Shown here: positions 8,226 through 17,766 of the stretch, piece after piece | How positions within the stretch are numbered: position 1 is the first letter of the stretch | Layout of the letters: each line of letters starts with the position of its first letter | Assembly: GCF_004792415.1 (NCBI RefSeq) | Contig: NZ_CP038853.1 | Span: forward strand, 3,720,001-3,784,000 | From: Pantoea vagans | GTDB taxonomy: Bacteria; Pseudomonadota; Gammaproteobacteria; Enterobacterales; Enterobacteriaceae | Direction: 5' to 3' | DNA: 64,000 nt | Notes under the pieces: generated by a model | Database searches by the model: none | Told to the model about the DNA's origin: nothing | What the model saw: the letters and a program-made list of their open reading frames with translations, nothing else | Program-made: the position numbers and the translations under genes

Positions 8226-8885
8226 ATGCGCGTGTTACTGGTTGAAGATGATGAAATGATCGGCGCGAACCTGCAACAGGCACTGCAGGGCGCGGGCTGG
8301 TCAGTAGATTGGGTACGCGATGGCGTTTATGCCCAGAATGCCTGGAGCGAAGGCGGCTACAGCTGTGTACTGCTCGATCTCGGCTTACCGCGCGATGATG
8401 GCCTTCAGGTCCTGCGCCGGGCGCGCGGGCGCGGCGACGCGACGCCGGTACTGATTCTTACCGCACGCGACACCGTGGCGCAGCGGATACAGGGACTCGA
8501 CAGCGGTGCGGACGACTACCTGCTTAAACCGTTCGATCTCCAGGAAGTGATGGCCCGGATGCGCGCCATTACGCGACGCAGCCACGGCGCAGCAGACTCG
8601 GTGCTGGGCAGCGGCGATGTGCAGCTGGATATGATGACCCGCGAGGTACGCTACAAAGGCCAGCGCGAGCAGCTGACGGCGCGGGAATATGCCCTGCTCT
8701 ACGCGCTGCTGGAGCGGCCGGGTGCTATTCTGTCGCGTGAACAGCTGGAAAACCGTATCTACGGCTGGGGCGATGAAGTCAGCAGCAATGCGGTCGATGT
8801 GCTGATCCACGGCATGCGTCGCAAGCTCGACAACGACGTGATCCGTAACGTACGCGGACTGGGCTGGCGGGTTCCGGCCATATGA
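8226..8885 (+). CDS. OmpR-family response regulator (QseB/TctD-like)
   Basis: 219 residues. Receiver domain with acidic pocket Glu7-Asp8-Asp9, phosphoacceptor Asp51 (VLLDLGLP), Thr79 and Lys101 (LLKPFD). The C-terminal winged helix of the OmpR/PhoB type contains LTAREYALLYALLERPG and VDVLIHGMRRKLD. AAGGAG precedes ATG 8226 at ideal spacing. The stop overlaps the start of the kinase gene (ATGA), so the two are translationally coupled. It is nearest by eye to QseB/PmrA/TctD regulators. Target genes are unknown; tsx lies downstream of the pair but has its own promoter region. Confidence 0.92.
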   Translation: MRVLLVEDDEMIGANLQQALQGAGWSVDWVRDGVYAQNAWSEGGYSCVLLDLGLPRDDGLQVLRRARGRGDATPVLILTARDTVAQRIQGLDSGADDYLLKPFDLQEVMARMRAITRRSHGAADSVLGSGDVQLDMMTREVRYKGQREQLTAREYALLYALLERPGAILSREQLENRIYGWGDEVSSNAVDVLIHGMRRKLDNDVIRNVRGLGWRVPAI

Positions 8886-10237
8886 AACCTTTCCGCTTTA
8901 TGCGCTCACTGCGCAACAAACTTCTCTCGACGCTGCTGATTATTCACCTGCTGATGATCGGCGGCGTCACCTGGTATTTCTTCAGCTGTTATGGCGATAT
9001 GGTCGGCACAATGAAGGATGATCAGCTGGCGAAAATCGCTGATGCCTGGTCCACCAATAAACAGATGCCCGCCCTGATGCCGATGCTTATCGCGCCGGAC
9101 AAAGCAAAGAGCGCCTTTGTGGTTCAGCTCTGGGACGATGAGGGCCAGTTGCGGGCCAGCTCATGGCCGGAGTTGCAGGCCCCGCTGCAAAATCAGCGCG
9201 GGTATCACGATGTGCATGTGGGTCAGTGCGACGACTGTGAATGGCGCATTTTTACCCGGCCCGGCATGCCCGGCAGCGAGATCAAAACCATCCAGGTGAT
9301 GCACAACCTCAGCTACATGAAAGCCTCGATGGTTAAGCGGGCGCTGTCTGCGATCATTCCGATGATCCTGATGATGCCGCTGTCGCTGCTGGTGATCTGG
9401 CTGGTGGTGCGTAAGATCACCCGCGATCTGCAGGTCGCTTCGCGTCAGATTGCGGCACAGGAAACCCATCATCCACACAATGTCTCACCGGAGGGCTTAC
9501 CGGATGAGATCCTGCCGCTGGTAGCCGCTTACAACTCACTGCTGAGTAAGCTGCGTGACGCCTGGTCGTCGCAGCGTCAGTTCCTGGAAGATGCCGCCCA
9601 TGAGCTGCGTACGCCGGTAACAGCGGTGACGTTACAGCTGGAAAATCTGCGTCAGCATATTCAGCCGGGTGAAGCGAGCCGTCAGTTCAGCCAGCTGGAA
9701 GCGGGCGTCACGCGTACCCGTCACCTGGTCACGCAGTTACTCAATGTCTCACGCCAGGATGATCAGAGCGTGGTGGCCAGCGTGGAGCATATTGAGCTGG
9801 AAGATCTGCTGAAAGAGAGTATTGAGCAGCTGATGGTGGTGGCGGATAAGCGCGGCATCGATATCGGCTTTAATGGCTCCACGCAGTACCGTCTGCAGGC
9901 CAGCCGTTCCGAATTGCGCAGCCTGTTCGACAACCTGATTGGTAACGCTATGTTGCACACACCGGAAGGCAGCCTGGTCGATGTGCTGCTGCATCGGGTC
10001 GCGGGCAAAACGGTGGTCGATATTGTCGATAACGGGCCGGGCATGCCGGAATCCTTTATCGAACGCGCGTTCGACCGTTTTACCCGTTCGCCTGACGTCA
10101 AAGCCCAGGGCAGCGGGCTGGGACTCTCCATTGTGCGTAATGTCGCACAGAAACATCAGATCCACGTCGCCCTTTCCAATTGCCTGACGCCACAGGGTGC
10201 TGTTTGTGGTTTGCAGGTTCGCGTCACCCTTCCCTGA
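8882..10237 (+). CDS. Sensor histidine kinase of the OmpR/QseC class
   Basis: 451 residues. Membrane segment 1 at about residues 11-33, a periplasmic sensor loop to about 155 that contains a CDDC pair (in VGQCDDCEWR), and membrane segment 2 at about 155-180. The dimerisation/phosphoacceptor helix has His240 in DAAHELRTPVTAV, the N box is NLIGNAMLHTPEG (about 352), and the G boxes are DNGPGMP and GSGLGLSI. The length is close to E. coli QseC (449). It overlaps the regulator gene by four bases. The cysteine pair could suggest redox or metal sensing, which is speculative. Confidence 0.92.
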   Translation: MKPFRFMRSLRNKLLSTLLIIHLLMIGGVTWYFFSCYGDMVGTMKDDQLAKIADAWSTNKQMPALMPMLIAPDKAKSAFVVQLWDDEGQLRASSWPELQAPLQNQRGYHDVHVGQCDDCEWRIFTRPGMPGSEIKTIQVMHNLSYMKASMVKRALSAIIPMILMMPLSLLVIWLVVRKITRDLQVASRQIAAQETHHPHNVSPEGLPDEILPLVAAYNSLLSKLRDAWSSQRQFLEDAAHELRTPVTAVTLQLENLRQHIQPGEASRQFSQLEAGVTRTRHLVTQLLNVSRQDDQSVVASVEHIELEDLLKESIEQLMVVADKRGIDIGFNGSTQYRLQASRSELRSLFDNLIGNAMLHTPEGSLVDVLLHRVAGKTVVDIVDNGPGMPESFIERAFDRFTRSPDVKAQGSGLGLSIVRNVAQKHQIHVALSNCLTPQGAVCGLQVRVTLP

Positions 10238-10306
10238 TCCCGCGCGTTTGATCACGAACCAGACAACGTAAACGGTTGCCTGGTTCCGTTCGATCCTGGT
10301 CATTAT

Positions 10307-10374
10307 TGTGAAGTGCATCACATTTTAGCGGAATTGTAATGCAACACTTTTTGACAAACGTGAGCAAAATCTAT
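10307..10374 (+). promoter_or_regulatory. CRP-CytR-CRP type control region of tsx
   Basis: A perfect CRP site, TGTGA-N6-TCACA, lies at 10307-10322. A weaker one, CGTGA-N6-TCTAT, lies at 10359-10374, with centres 52 bp apart. Between them AATGCAAC (10338-10345) is the complement of the CytR octamer GTTGCATT, and another GTTGC occurs at 10275. CytR-repressed promoters such as deoP2 have tandem CRP sites with about this spacing and CytR bridging them; E. coli tsx is known to be CytR/CRP controlled. Confidence 0.7.
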
Positions 10375-10514
10375 TTTCTATCGATCTGTTACAGGCACGC
10401 TACGCGGGCTGAAGAACTGGCTGTTTTTTGCTGAATACCTCACTCCCCTCCAGGGACCGACTTCTCTCTGACTGCGTCTGCTGTGCGGCGGTCAAAAGCA
10501 TGTGGCTGATGATA

Positions 10515-11381
10515 ATGAAATTTAAAACGTTGATAGCAGGTGCCGTGCTGGCATGTTCATTGAGTGGTGCTGCGCAGGCTGCTGAAAGCGATCCGCAGTA
10601 CCTCTCCGACTGGTGGCATCAGAGCGTTAACGTGGTAGGCAGCTACCACACGCGTTTCGGACCGCAGTTTAACAATGACGTTTATCTGGAATATGAAGCG
10701 TTTGCGAAGAAAGAGTGGTTCGATTTCTACGGCTATCTGGACGTGCCTAACTTCTTCGGCGTCGGTAACAGCAATGCCAACGGCGTGTTCGACCACGGTT
10801 CACCGATGTTTATGGAGATTGAGCCGCGCTTCTCTATCGACAAACTGACCGGCACCAGCCTGGCTTTTGGTCCGTTCAAAGAGTGGTATTTTGCCAATAA
10901 CTATATCTACGATATGGGCCGCAACAGCGACAACCGCCAGAATACCTGGTATATGGGTCTGGGCACCGATATCGATACGCACAGCGATGTCGGCCTGTCG
11001 CTGAACGTCTATGCCAAATATCAGTGGGAAAACTACGGCGCGGCGAACGAAAACAGCTGGGATGGCTATCGCTTCAAGGTGAAATACTTCGTGCCTATCA
11101 CCACGCTGTGGGGCGGTAATCTGGGCTATGTGGGCTTCACCAACTTCGACTGGGGTTCCGACCTCAACGAGAAAGGCGGTTCATCACGCACCAGCAATTC
11201 CATCGCCTCCAGCCACATTCTGTCACTGGGTTACGATCACTGGCACTTCTCTGCGGTGGCCCGTTACTTCCACAACGGCGGACAGTGGGCGGATGGTCAG
11301 GAGCTGAACTTCGGCAAAGGCCCGTTTGAAGTGAAATCGACTGGCTGGGGTTACTACCTGGTGGCGGGTTACAACTTCTGA
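10515..11381 (+). CDS. tsx: Nucleoside-specific outer-membrane channel Tsx
   Basis: 288 residues, forming a 12-stranded beta-barrel in the outer membrane through which nucleosides and deoxynucleosides diffuse. The signal peptide ends in GAAQA-AES. The mature N-terminus [18 protein letters not shown], the central [20 protein letters not shown] segment and the C-terminal aromatic (GYNF) match E. coli Tsx almost residue for residue, with a short gap in one loop. ATG 10515 is preferred: longer in-frame starts at 10428 would add a stretch before the signal peptide. The ribosome binding site is weak. The upstream CRP/CytR sites fit its known regulation. Confidence 0.97.
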   Translation: MKFKTLIAGAVLACSLSGAAQAAESDPQYLSDWWHQSVNVVGSYHTRFGPQFNNDVYLEYEAFAKKEWFDFYGYLDVPNFFGVGNSNANGVFDHGSPMFMEIEPRFSIDKLTGTSLAFGPFKEWYFANNYIYDMGRNSDNRQNTWYMGLGTDIDTHSDVGLSLNVYAKYQWENYGAANENSWDGYRFKVKYFVPITTLWGGNLGYVGFTNFDWGSDLNEKGGSSRTSNSIASSHILSLGYDHWHFSAVARYFHNGGQWADGQELNFGKGPFEVKSTGWGYYLVAGYNF

Positions 11382-11389
11382 TAAAGATA

Positions 11390-11414
11390 ACGGGCGGCTG
11401 AAAAAACCGCCCGT
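11390..11414. terminator. Hairpin after tsx
   Basis: ACGGGCGG pairs with CCGCCCGT around a nine-base loop containing AAAAAA. It is an 8-bp stem between convergent genes; there is no T-run after it on the plus strand. Confidence 0.6.
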
Positions 11415-11505
11415 TGCACAGGAGAACTGGCATCAGGCTTAAAGCCCTCATAGCCAGTTTTTTCGGATGCAGGCTTATCGGATAAGCGCTGCATCTGCCC
11501 TATTA

Positions 11506-11943
11506 TTACTCTTGCGGCTTTTCGACATTGATGCGCCACGGGATGTTGAACTTATCGATAAACATCGCGAATCCGTTCGACCAGAACGTCTCCTGCCACT
11601 CCGTTGTCACCTTCCCGCCTGCCGACAATTTCTCAAACCAGGCTTTACCCTTTTCGACATCAGTGGTGGAAAGACTGACCGCGTAACCGGCATGTTCAGA
11701 CGCGGGCGGCTGCTCGGTATTGCCGTCGCTGAGCATCAGCTCACCGTCGCCAATGCGCAGTTGCGCATGCATGATCTTTTCTGGCGGCTGCGGCGCGGCA
11801 GACTGATCGCCGACCTGCTCACCCTGATCCGGCATATCACCGAACTTCATTTTAGAGAGCAACTCTCCCCCGGTTGCCTGCAGGTAAAAGTCGATAGCCT
11901 CTTCGCAACGGCCATAGAGAAACAGATAAGGACTGACTTGCAT
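11506..11943 (-). CDS. VOC-superfamily protein (PhnB/YjdN-like)
   Basis: About 145 residues. Glyoxalase/bleomycin-resistance fold of the PhnB/YjdN group: VSPYLFLYGRCEEAIDFY at the start, KFGDMPD, HAQLRIGDGELMLSD in the middle, and WQETFWSNGFAMFIDKFNIPWRINV at the end. These match E. coli YjdN segment by segment. No enzymatic activity is established for this group, which sits among 3-demethylubiquinone methyltransferase-like names in databases. ATG 11943 follows GAGGTG; a GTG six bases upstream is possible. The gene is isolated. Confidence 0.85.
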   Translation of the reverse strand: MQVSPYLFLYGRCEEAIDFYLQATGGELLSKMKFGDMPDQGEQVGDQSAAPQPPEKIMHAQLRIGDGELMLSDGNTEQPPASEHAGYAVSLSTTDVEKGKAWFEKLSAGGKVTTEWQETFWSNGFAMFIDKFNIPWRINVEKPQE

Positions 11944-12025
11944 CTTCACCTCTATTTGTCGTTTGTATTAATTACTGTTCTCTAAAAGAGTAGACCATGA
12001 AGATTTAACGCGTTGAGTGACTGCG

Positions 12026-12060
12026 GATAAAAAGACCCTGGCAGTATGCAACTGACAGGG
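12026..12060 (-). terminator. Rho-independent terminator of the type I secretion operon
   Basis: On the minus strand CCCTG-T-CAGT pairs with ACTG-C-CAGGG around TGCAT (12036-12060), followed by TCTTTTTAT. It lies about 80 bases after the TolC-like gene stop. Confidence 0.8.
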
Positions 12061-12142
12061 TGAGAAAAGCTGCTGAACAGGCTGTACCCAAAAGGCACAT
12101 CATAAAAGAGGGGTCAGATTATCCTCGGGCAAGCCTTTTCAT

Positions 12143-13990
12143 TCAGTCAGAATGATACTGCGCCAGTAAGGCATTACTCAGTGACTTGTCAGCCAGCCAG
12201 TTGAGTAATATCGACGCGTTGTACATGATGCTGACATTGCTGACATAGCCGTCATAGCGATTATTAATGGCCGATATCTGGTTGTTAAAGTGGTCAGTTT
12301 CTGCGGTCAGCACATCCAGCAGGGTGCGCGTTCCCAGGTGATACCACTGATCGTAAAACATGCGGCGTACCTTATCGGTTTCAGCACTCAGTCGGTCGTA
12401 ATCTTCAGCGCGCTGCAGTGATGAGTCGCGCGTTTCAATCATATTTCTCACCTGGTATTCCAGCTCAAGTTTTGTCGTTTGCTCTTTTTCACGCATAGAC
12501 CGCGCCTGTGCCAGGGCTGCCTGATGTGCCGCGCGTTCTGAACCACCGCTGAACAGGCTCCACTCGACGTTAAGGCCGGTATACCAGGCTTCCTGTTCAC
12601 CAATTGAGTTTTTCGCCGTACTTTTGGAAACGACCCAGTCAATCTGCGGCATGCCCGCCGCTTTTATTGAGTCAGCTTTAGCATCGGCTGCCCGGGCCTG
12701 CGCTTCACCGCGCAGCAGCGTTGGGTGATTATTTAATGCTGCTAACGCAACCGGCGCGGGTACCAGACCGTCGTTCCAGCGCAGACCTGACGGTACCACC
12801 GGCTCCACGCCCAACAGGCGCACCAGTTTAATTTTCGTCGCATCATACTGATGACGGAGCTGATCTTTACTCGCCTCGGCAGAATAGAGGCGTGCTCGTG
12901 CCTGAGTGAGTTCACTGGCTCTGCCCCGATCCGCTTCCGCGATCTGAGACAACATATTCACCAGTTCCTGCATGCGTGCCGCGTATTGTGAGGCAATCAC
13001 CAGACTGGCCTGGTAACGGCTTAGATTGAGTAATTCGGTTGCCGTGTTCGACGCAATTTGCTCACGCTCTTCTTTGATAGCCAGTTCGGAAGCACTGATA
13101 TTTTCCCGGGCGTTGTGCAGGTCTGCACTGATTTTTCCCCAGTCAAATAACGTCGTTGAGACCGAAACTGATGCGCTGGTATCGCCCGGCGAAGAGTTAT
13201 AGCTGGAGTTACCCTCTCCAAATGACCTGAAAGGCGTGTTCATGCCGACTTTTAACTGTGGATAGCGCTGGCCTTTAACCTCTTCGGCACTCCAGGTTGA
13301 CTGCTCAAGATTAGCAATTGCGCCCCGGACTTCAGGACTATGATTTAGCGCGATGAGCACCATGTCGCGGAAATAGGAACGCGTTGTGCCGCCAGCAGTC
13401 ACGCCGGAACTCAGATCGCCCAGGCGCTGGATAGTGCGCGCCGACCCGCTGTTTCGCGGCAACTGAGGTTGTGGCATGTTCGGCTCATAGGCAAACTGCC
13501 CCATCCGGGTCTTAGGCACAGGCTTATCTGAGGGTTGAGTTTGAGGCTGTGATGCATTAGCCGTCAACGTCGCTTTAGCTGGCTTCTGCGCCGTTACTGT
13601 TCTTTTCACAGGTGGCTTCTGGGGCTTTAGTGCATCAGCCGTAAACAGTAATTTTGCTGACGGCGGTGCCAGCGTTACCCCGCTCGGCGGGGTCTGCGAC
13701 TGCTCAGCGCCAGAGGTGGAAGTGGCGCTGACGGATTGCGATACGGATACGGGTTTCTGGCTGACAGACGACCATTGACGTTGCTGCGTATCCGCGGTTG
13801 CAGTGTATCGTGATGTTGCCGGCAAAGAGTTAAGGGCCGCAGCCTGATGGCTGGCCCGGGTAGACGTGGCTGATGCAGAGGATAATGACTCCAGTACCAG
13901 CAGTTCATCCTGCCCCCATGCAACTGAAACGCCTGTCATTGCCGCCAGTGCAATATGCAAAAGAATAGCCAGGCGATTTTTCTTCATCAC
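12143..13990 (-). CDS. TolC-family outer-membrane protein of the adhesin type I secretion system
   Basis: 615 residues, the outer-membrane tunnel of the exporter. Signal peptide (LAILLHIALAAMTGVSVAWG) at residues 5-26. A Ser/Thr/Gln/Pro-rich low-complexity stretch follows to about residue 200. The outer-membrane efflux domain begins at RDMVLIALNHSPEVRGA and has the two repeats typical of TolC/LapE proteins (LFDWGKISADLHNARENI and LFSGGSERAAHQAALAQA). Ordinary TolC homologues are 430-490 residues, so the N-terminal extension is unusual. GTG 13990 has GGGAG eight bases away; ATG 13987 is the alternative. The stop of the HlyD gene lies only a few bases upstream, so this is the last gene of the three-gene exporter operon. 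Confidence 0.92.
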   Translation of the reverse strand: MMKKNRLAILLHIALAAMTGVSVAWGQDELLVLESLSSASATSTRASHQAAALNSLPATSRYTATADTQQRQWSSVSQKPVSVSQSVSATSTSGAEQSQTPPSGVTLAPPSAKLLFTADALKPQKPPVKRTVTAQKPAKATLTANASQPQTQPSDKPVPKTRMGQFAYEPNMPQPQLPRNSGSARTIQRLGDLSSGVTAGGTTRSYFRDMVLIALNHSPEVRGAIANLEQSTWSAEEVKGQRYPQLKVGMNTPFRSFGEGNSSYNSSPGDTSASVSVSTTLFDWGKISADLHNARENISASELAIKEEREQIASNTATELLNLSRYQASLVIASQYAARMQELVNMLSQIAEADRGRASELTQARARLYSAEASKDQLRHQYDATKIKLVRLLGVEPVVPSGLRWNDGLVPAPVALAALNNHPTLLRGEAQARAADAKADSIKAAGMPQIDWVVSKSTAKNSIGEQEAWYTGLNVEWSLFSGGSERAAHQAALAQARSMREKEQTTKLELEYQVRNMIETRDSSLQRAEDYDRLSAETDKVRRMFYDQWYHLGTRTLLDVLTAETDHFNNQISAINNRYDGYVSNVSIMYNASILLNWLADKSLSNALLAQYHSD

Positions 13991-13992
13991 TG

Positions 13993-15273
13993 TTAGCGCT
14001 CCCTAAAAGCTTCACGAGCTTTTAAAACAGGTTTAAGCAAATAAGAGAGAATAGATTTTTCGCCGGTCCGTATTTCAGTCGTAGCCACCATGCCAGGAAT
14101 AATCGGGAAGGTTTTATCCCCCACGCGGAGTTCTGCCTGGTCTGTGCGTATATAAACCCGGTAAAAGTTAGGATCACCCCGTCCGGAGCGTGCTTTCTCT
14201 TCATCGAAAATGGTGTCGGGGCTGATGTGCTCAACCTGACCGTGCAGACCGCCGTATATGGCATAGTCGTAAGCGGTGATTTTTACTGTCGCAGGCTGAC
14301 CCGGATGTAAAAAGGCGACGTCAGACGGTTTAATTTTTGCCTCAACCAGCAGGCGATCCTCCAGCGGAATGAGGGTCATGATTTCTGCCCCTTGCTGAAT
14401 AACACCACCGTGCGTCGTCACTTTGATATTGTTTACCGTTCCTCTGACAGGCGCGACAATCGTGGTGCGCTCCATGACATCCTGACGTCCTGCCAGTATC
14501 TGCTCTGCCTGCGCCAGCTCACTTTCCATCTTGGTCAGTTCGTTGTTAGCATCGGCACGGAACCGGTTCGTACGTTCAACAATCTGCATATTGAACTCAT
14601 TGGCCTGACGACGCAGCCGCAGAATTTCCACCTCAGAGACCAGCCCTTTACGCGCCAGTGGCTCAGATAAATTGACCTCGCTTTGGGCCAGATTCAGGCT
14701 GTGCTGAAGCGATGCGACCGTCTCATTGAGTGAGGTTTTGCGCGAATTGTATGCCTGAGTTTCATCACGCACGATGCTCTCTTCAATGCCTTCGGGGAAG
14801 ATCAAGGGCGTGCCGTAAGCCTCCGCACGCAGACGTGCAATCGTCCCTTTCAGACCCTGCACTTTTGAGAGCGCTTCACGATAACTGGCAGCGGAACGGG
14901 TGGGGTCAATTTTCAGCAGTGGCTGACCCTTTTCTACAACTTCTCCCTCACGCACATCCAGTTCTTCGAGAATCCCGCCTTCGAGGCTCTGTATAACCTG
15001 CTCACGACTCGCCGGGATCACTTTCCCTTCGCCCACGGTGATCTCTTCGACGATGGCGAAATGCGCCCAGGTGACGGCAACGACAATGACTGCAGCAATC
15101 AGCCACAAAATGAGGGTGCTGAGCGGGTTCTTCTGAATTAATAGCGCACCATGAAGGTCACGCATGAACATCTCATCACCGGCTTTAACTGGCCCTTTTG
15201 CCTGATTCACAGCAGGCTTCGCCACCACATCCGCTGTAACCTGCGGTGTGCTGCTTGTTGATTTTTTTGTCAT
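13993..15273 (-). CDS. HlyD-family membrane fusion protein of the type I secretion system
   Basis: 426 residues, the periplasmic adaptor linking the ABC transporter to the TolC-like protein. A cytoplasmic N-terminus of about 50 residues is followed by one membrane span (PLSTLILWLIAAVIVVAVTW). The lipoyl/barrel-sandwich half-motif VIQSLEGGILEELDVREGEVVEKGQPLL comes next, then a long coiled coil (about residues 130-260), the second half-motif (TIVAPVRGTVNNIKVTTHGGV), and a C-terminal beta domain with MVATTEIRTGEKSILSYLLKPV. The last segment is the family signature of LapC/HlyD adaptors. GGAGAG precedes ATG 15273. It sits 3 bases after the ABC gene and 2 before the TolC gene. Confidence 0.95.
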   Translation of the reverse strand: MTKKSTSSTPQVTADVVAKPAVNQAKGPVKAGDEMFMRDLHGALLIQKNPLSTLILWLIAAVIVVAVTWAHFAIVEEITVGEGKVIPASREQVIQSLEGGILEELDVREGEVVEKGQPLLKIDPTRSAASYREALSKVQGLKGTIARLRAEAYGTPLIFPEGIEESIVRDETQAYNSRKTSLNETVASLQHSLNLAQSEVNLSEPLARKGLVSEVEILRLRRQANEFNMQIVERTNRFRADANNELTKMESELAQAEQILAGRQDVMERTTIVAPVRGTVNNIKVTTHGGVIQQGAEIMTLIPLEDRLLVEAKIKPSDVAFLHPGQPATVKITAYDYAIYGGLHGQVEHISPDTIFDEEKARSGRGDPNFYRVYIRTDQAELRVGDKTFPIIPGMVATTEIRTGEKSILSYLLKPVLKAREAFRER

Positions 15274-15276
15274 TGC

Positions 15277-17478
15277 TTACTCTCCCGCCGGGCGTTGCGC
15301 AGCGCTCAACTTAGCGATGATGGCTTCTTTGTCGCCGTCATGCGTAATCCTGCCGTCTTCCATAACCAGAAGCCGATCTACCATGCTGAGCAATGAGAGC
15401 CGATGCGTGACAATAATCAGTGTCTGAGTGGTTACCGCACTACTGAGTTGCTGAATAAACCGGGCTTCCGTCAGGGCATCCATTGAACTGGTCGGTTCAT
15501 CCATCAGCAGGATTTGTGGCTCAAGCAGCAGACAGCGTGCCAGTGCAACCAGTTGCCGCTGACCACCGGAGAGCAGCTGTCCCATTTCTCCCACCGGCAT
15601 GTCGAATCCCATTGGATGACGCGCCGCAATCTGATCCAGCCCGGTCATTTTCGCTACGCGTAAAAAGTGAAGGGTGCTGGCTGAGGGATCACCGATCATT
15701 ACGTTTTCACGCATTGATCCGTGGAAGAGGCGGCAGTCCTGTCCGACGTAGCCCACCGTCGTGTGCCAGTCAGCGGGATCGATCTGACCCGCGTCGACAC
15801 CATCAATCGAGAGCTGTCCGCTTTTCGGCCAGTAGAGCCGGGCAAGGAGCTTAAGCAGGGTTGATTTGCCGCTACCAATATTGCCGATAATCGCCACCCG
15901 GCTGCCGCGTTTTACGTCAAACGACACGCGATTGATGACGTTCAGCGACTTATCGGTTCCGGGAATCGGATAGTCGAACGTAATTTCTTTAAGGCGGAGG
16001 TTGCCCTGAAATTGGGGCGCTGGCAGATAGTTGTTTTTACTGTCCCGATCAACCGGCAGGCGAACCAGATTATTCAGTGATGTTAAGGCAGTTTTTGCCT
16101 GCTGATAGCGAAGCGCAAGTCCAACCATGGCACTGAGCGGTGACAGCAGTCGGCCTGAGAGGATAACCACACCAATCATCGCGCCCATGCTCAGCTCACC
16201 ACTGTGGATCATGTAAACACCACAGACAACGGTAACAACCGTAGTAAGCTGCTGTATTGCTGTCGTGAAGTTCAGCGTCATACTGGATAAATAACGCGTT
16301 TTCATCGAAGTATGGGCCGATAACGCGCTGTATTCTTCCCAGCGCTTTTGCATTGCGCCTTCACCGCGCGCTGCTTTCAGTGCTTCAATGCCTGAAATGG
16401 TTTCAACCAGCATGCCATGTTTCTGCGATGACTCACGCATATTTTCCTGCATACAGCGCCGCAACGGCAGCTGTATGATCAGGCTGACAATCAAAATGAT
16501 CGGTACTGCCATCAGTGGTACCCAGGCAAGCGCACCTCCAATCATCCAGATGATGACCAGGAACAGCAGACAAAATGGCAAATCTGACAGGGTTGCAAGA
16601 GTGGCTGATGTCATGAAATCGCGGATTGATTCAAACTCACGCATCTGGTTAGCAAAAGAGCCTGCAGAAGCAGGTTTATGCTCCAGTCGTACCGACATCA
16701 TCTGACGAAACAGCTTTGTACCAATAACTAAGTCGGCTTTCTTTCCCGCTACATCAATTAACCAGGCGCGCATCTGCCGTGAAATAAATTCAAAAATGAT
16801 GGCAATAGTCACGCCAATCGCCATTGACCAAAGCGTGACATAAGCCTGGTTTGGCACGACCCGATCATAGACGTTCATAACAAAAAAGGTCGAGGCCAGT
16901 GTTAAGACGTTAGCCAGCAGCGCGGCTAGTGCAGCGCTGTAAAAGTAGTGGCGATAACGCCACAATGTACTGAACAGCCAGTGCCCGCCACTGTCTACCT
17001 GCGGCAGGATATCGTTTTCACCCTGGGTGTTAAGCGTTGGCCGTTTGCTGGCCAGCAACGCATAGCCGTTATAGGCGTCTTTGAGCGATTCAGCGCTTAC
17101 CTGATGCGTCAGGCCGGTTTCGGGCACGACTACATCATATTCCACTTTCCCTTTGCTACGCCGGCAACCTGCAACAATGACAAAACCACCTTCTTTCTGT
17201 GCAGCAATCAGAGGAAATAAATAGTCATTGATTGTATTAAGTTCGCGCTTAACCCATCCGGCATTAATGCCAGTCTGATCCAGCATCTTTACCGCAATGT
17301 CTGCTGTCAGCATTTTTCCACGCGGCAAGCCCGAGAAAAGCACCGCTGTACTCACTGCTTTTCCATAATATTTTGCCAGCCATTTCACTGCACATAATAG
17401 TGTATCTTTTGCTTCACTTTCGTAATAGTGATTGTCATTTGACACCGCAGAAATGGCCGAAAGGTTATTATCTTTCAT
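15277..17478 (-). CDS. Type I secretion ABC transporter (LapB-like, C39-like domain)
   Basis: 733 residues, the inner-membrane motor for adhesin export. The N-terminal 150 residues form a C39-peptidase-like domain in which the catalytic Cys position is Thr (DTLLCAVKWLAKYYGK), so it should bind but not cleave the substrate, as in HlyB and LapB. Six membrane helices follow (about 165-450). The ATPase domain has Walker A GNIGSGKST (about 530), signature LLSGGQRQ, Walker B ILLMDEPTSSMD and H-loop IIVTHR. No leader-peptide processing is expected, matching a C-terminal secretion signal on the adhesin. The start ATG 17478 has only a weak GAGAA upstream. Confidence 0.95.
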   Translation of the reverse strand: MKDNNLSAISAVSNDNHYYESEAKDTLLCAVKWLAKYYGKAVSTAVLFSGLPRGKMLTADIAVKMLDQTGINAGWVKRELNTINDYLFPLIAAQKEGGFVIVAGCRRSKGKVEYDVVVPETGLTHQVSAESLKDAYNGYALLASKRPTLNTQGENDILPQVDSGGHWLFSTLWRYRHYFYSAALAALLANVLTLASTFFVMNVYDRVVPNQAYVTLWSMAIGVTIAIIFEFISRQMRAWLIDVAGKKADLVIGTKLFRQMMSVRLEHKPASAGSFANQMREFESIRDFMTSATLATLSDLPFCLLFLVIIWMIGGALAWVPLMAVPIILIVSLIIQLPLRRCMQENMRESSQKHGMLVETISGIEALKAARGEGAMQKRWEEYSALSAHTSMKTRYLSSMTLNFTTAIQQLTTVVTVVCGVYMIHSGELSMGAMIGVVILSGRLLSPLSAMVGLALRYQQAKTALTSLNNLVRLPVDRDSKNNYLPAPQFQGNLRLKEITFDYPIPGTDKSLNVINRVSFDVKRGSRVAIIGNIGSGKSTLLKLLARLYWPKSGQLSIDGVDAGQIDPADWHTTVGYVGQDCRLFHGSMRENVMIGDPSASTLHFLRVAKMTGLDQIAARHPMGFDMPVGEMGQLLSGGQRQLVALARCLLLEPQILLMDEPTSSMDALTEARFIQQLSSAVTTQTLIIVTHRLSLLSMVDRLLVMEDGRITHDGDKEAIIAKLSAAQRPAGE

Positions 17479-17766
17479 TGTATTCTCATTAAGGACAACG
17501 AAGCCTTCTCAGGCTATCCCTGATACACAGATAAAAATAAATAATCAGCATGCCAATTATTTAAAATACACCATTGGTTAATTAATTGTGAAACCCGGAG
17601 CTCAGGCAGGAAACTATATTAATCGAAACAGAGCCATGAACGAAAGACATCTGGCTGCACGCAGGTGAAAAGTATCTTCTCATTATGGGATATCTGATAG
17701 AAATATGACCAAGATCAACCTCTATACCTGACAGGCATAGAGGCCTGGTCCTATTTGATAATGCTA
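17479..17766. other. Gap between OmpA-like and ABC genes with a strong hairpin
   Basis: No gene. CCTCTAT-CCT pairs with AGG-ATAGAGG (17719-17743, one internal mismatch), flanked by GACCA/TGGTC (17707-17711, 17746-17750). It lies just downstream of the OmpA-like stop on the minus strand and could end or attenuate transcription there; no T-run follows. The remaining AT-rich 200 bases probably carry the exporter promoter. Confidence 0.5.
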
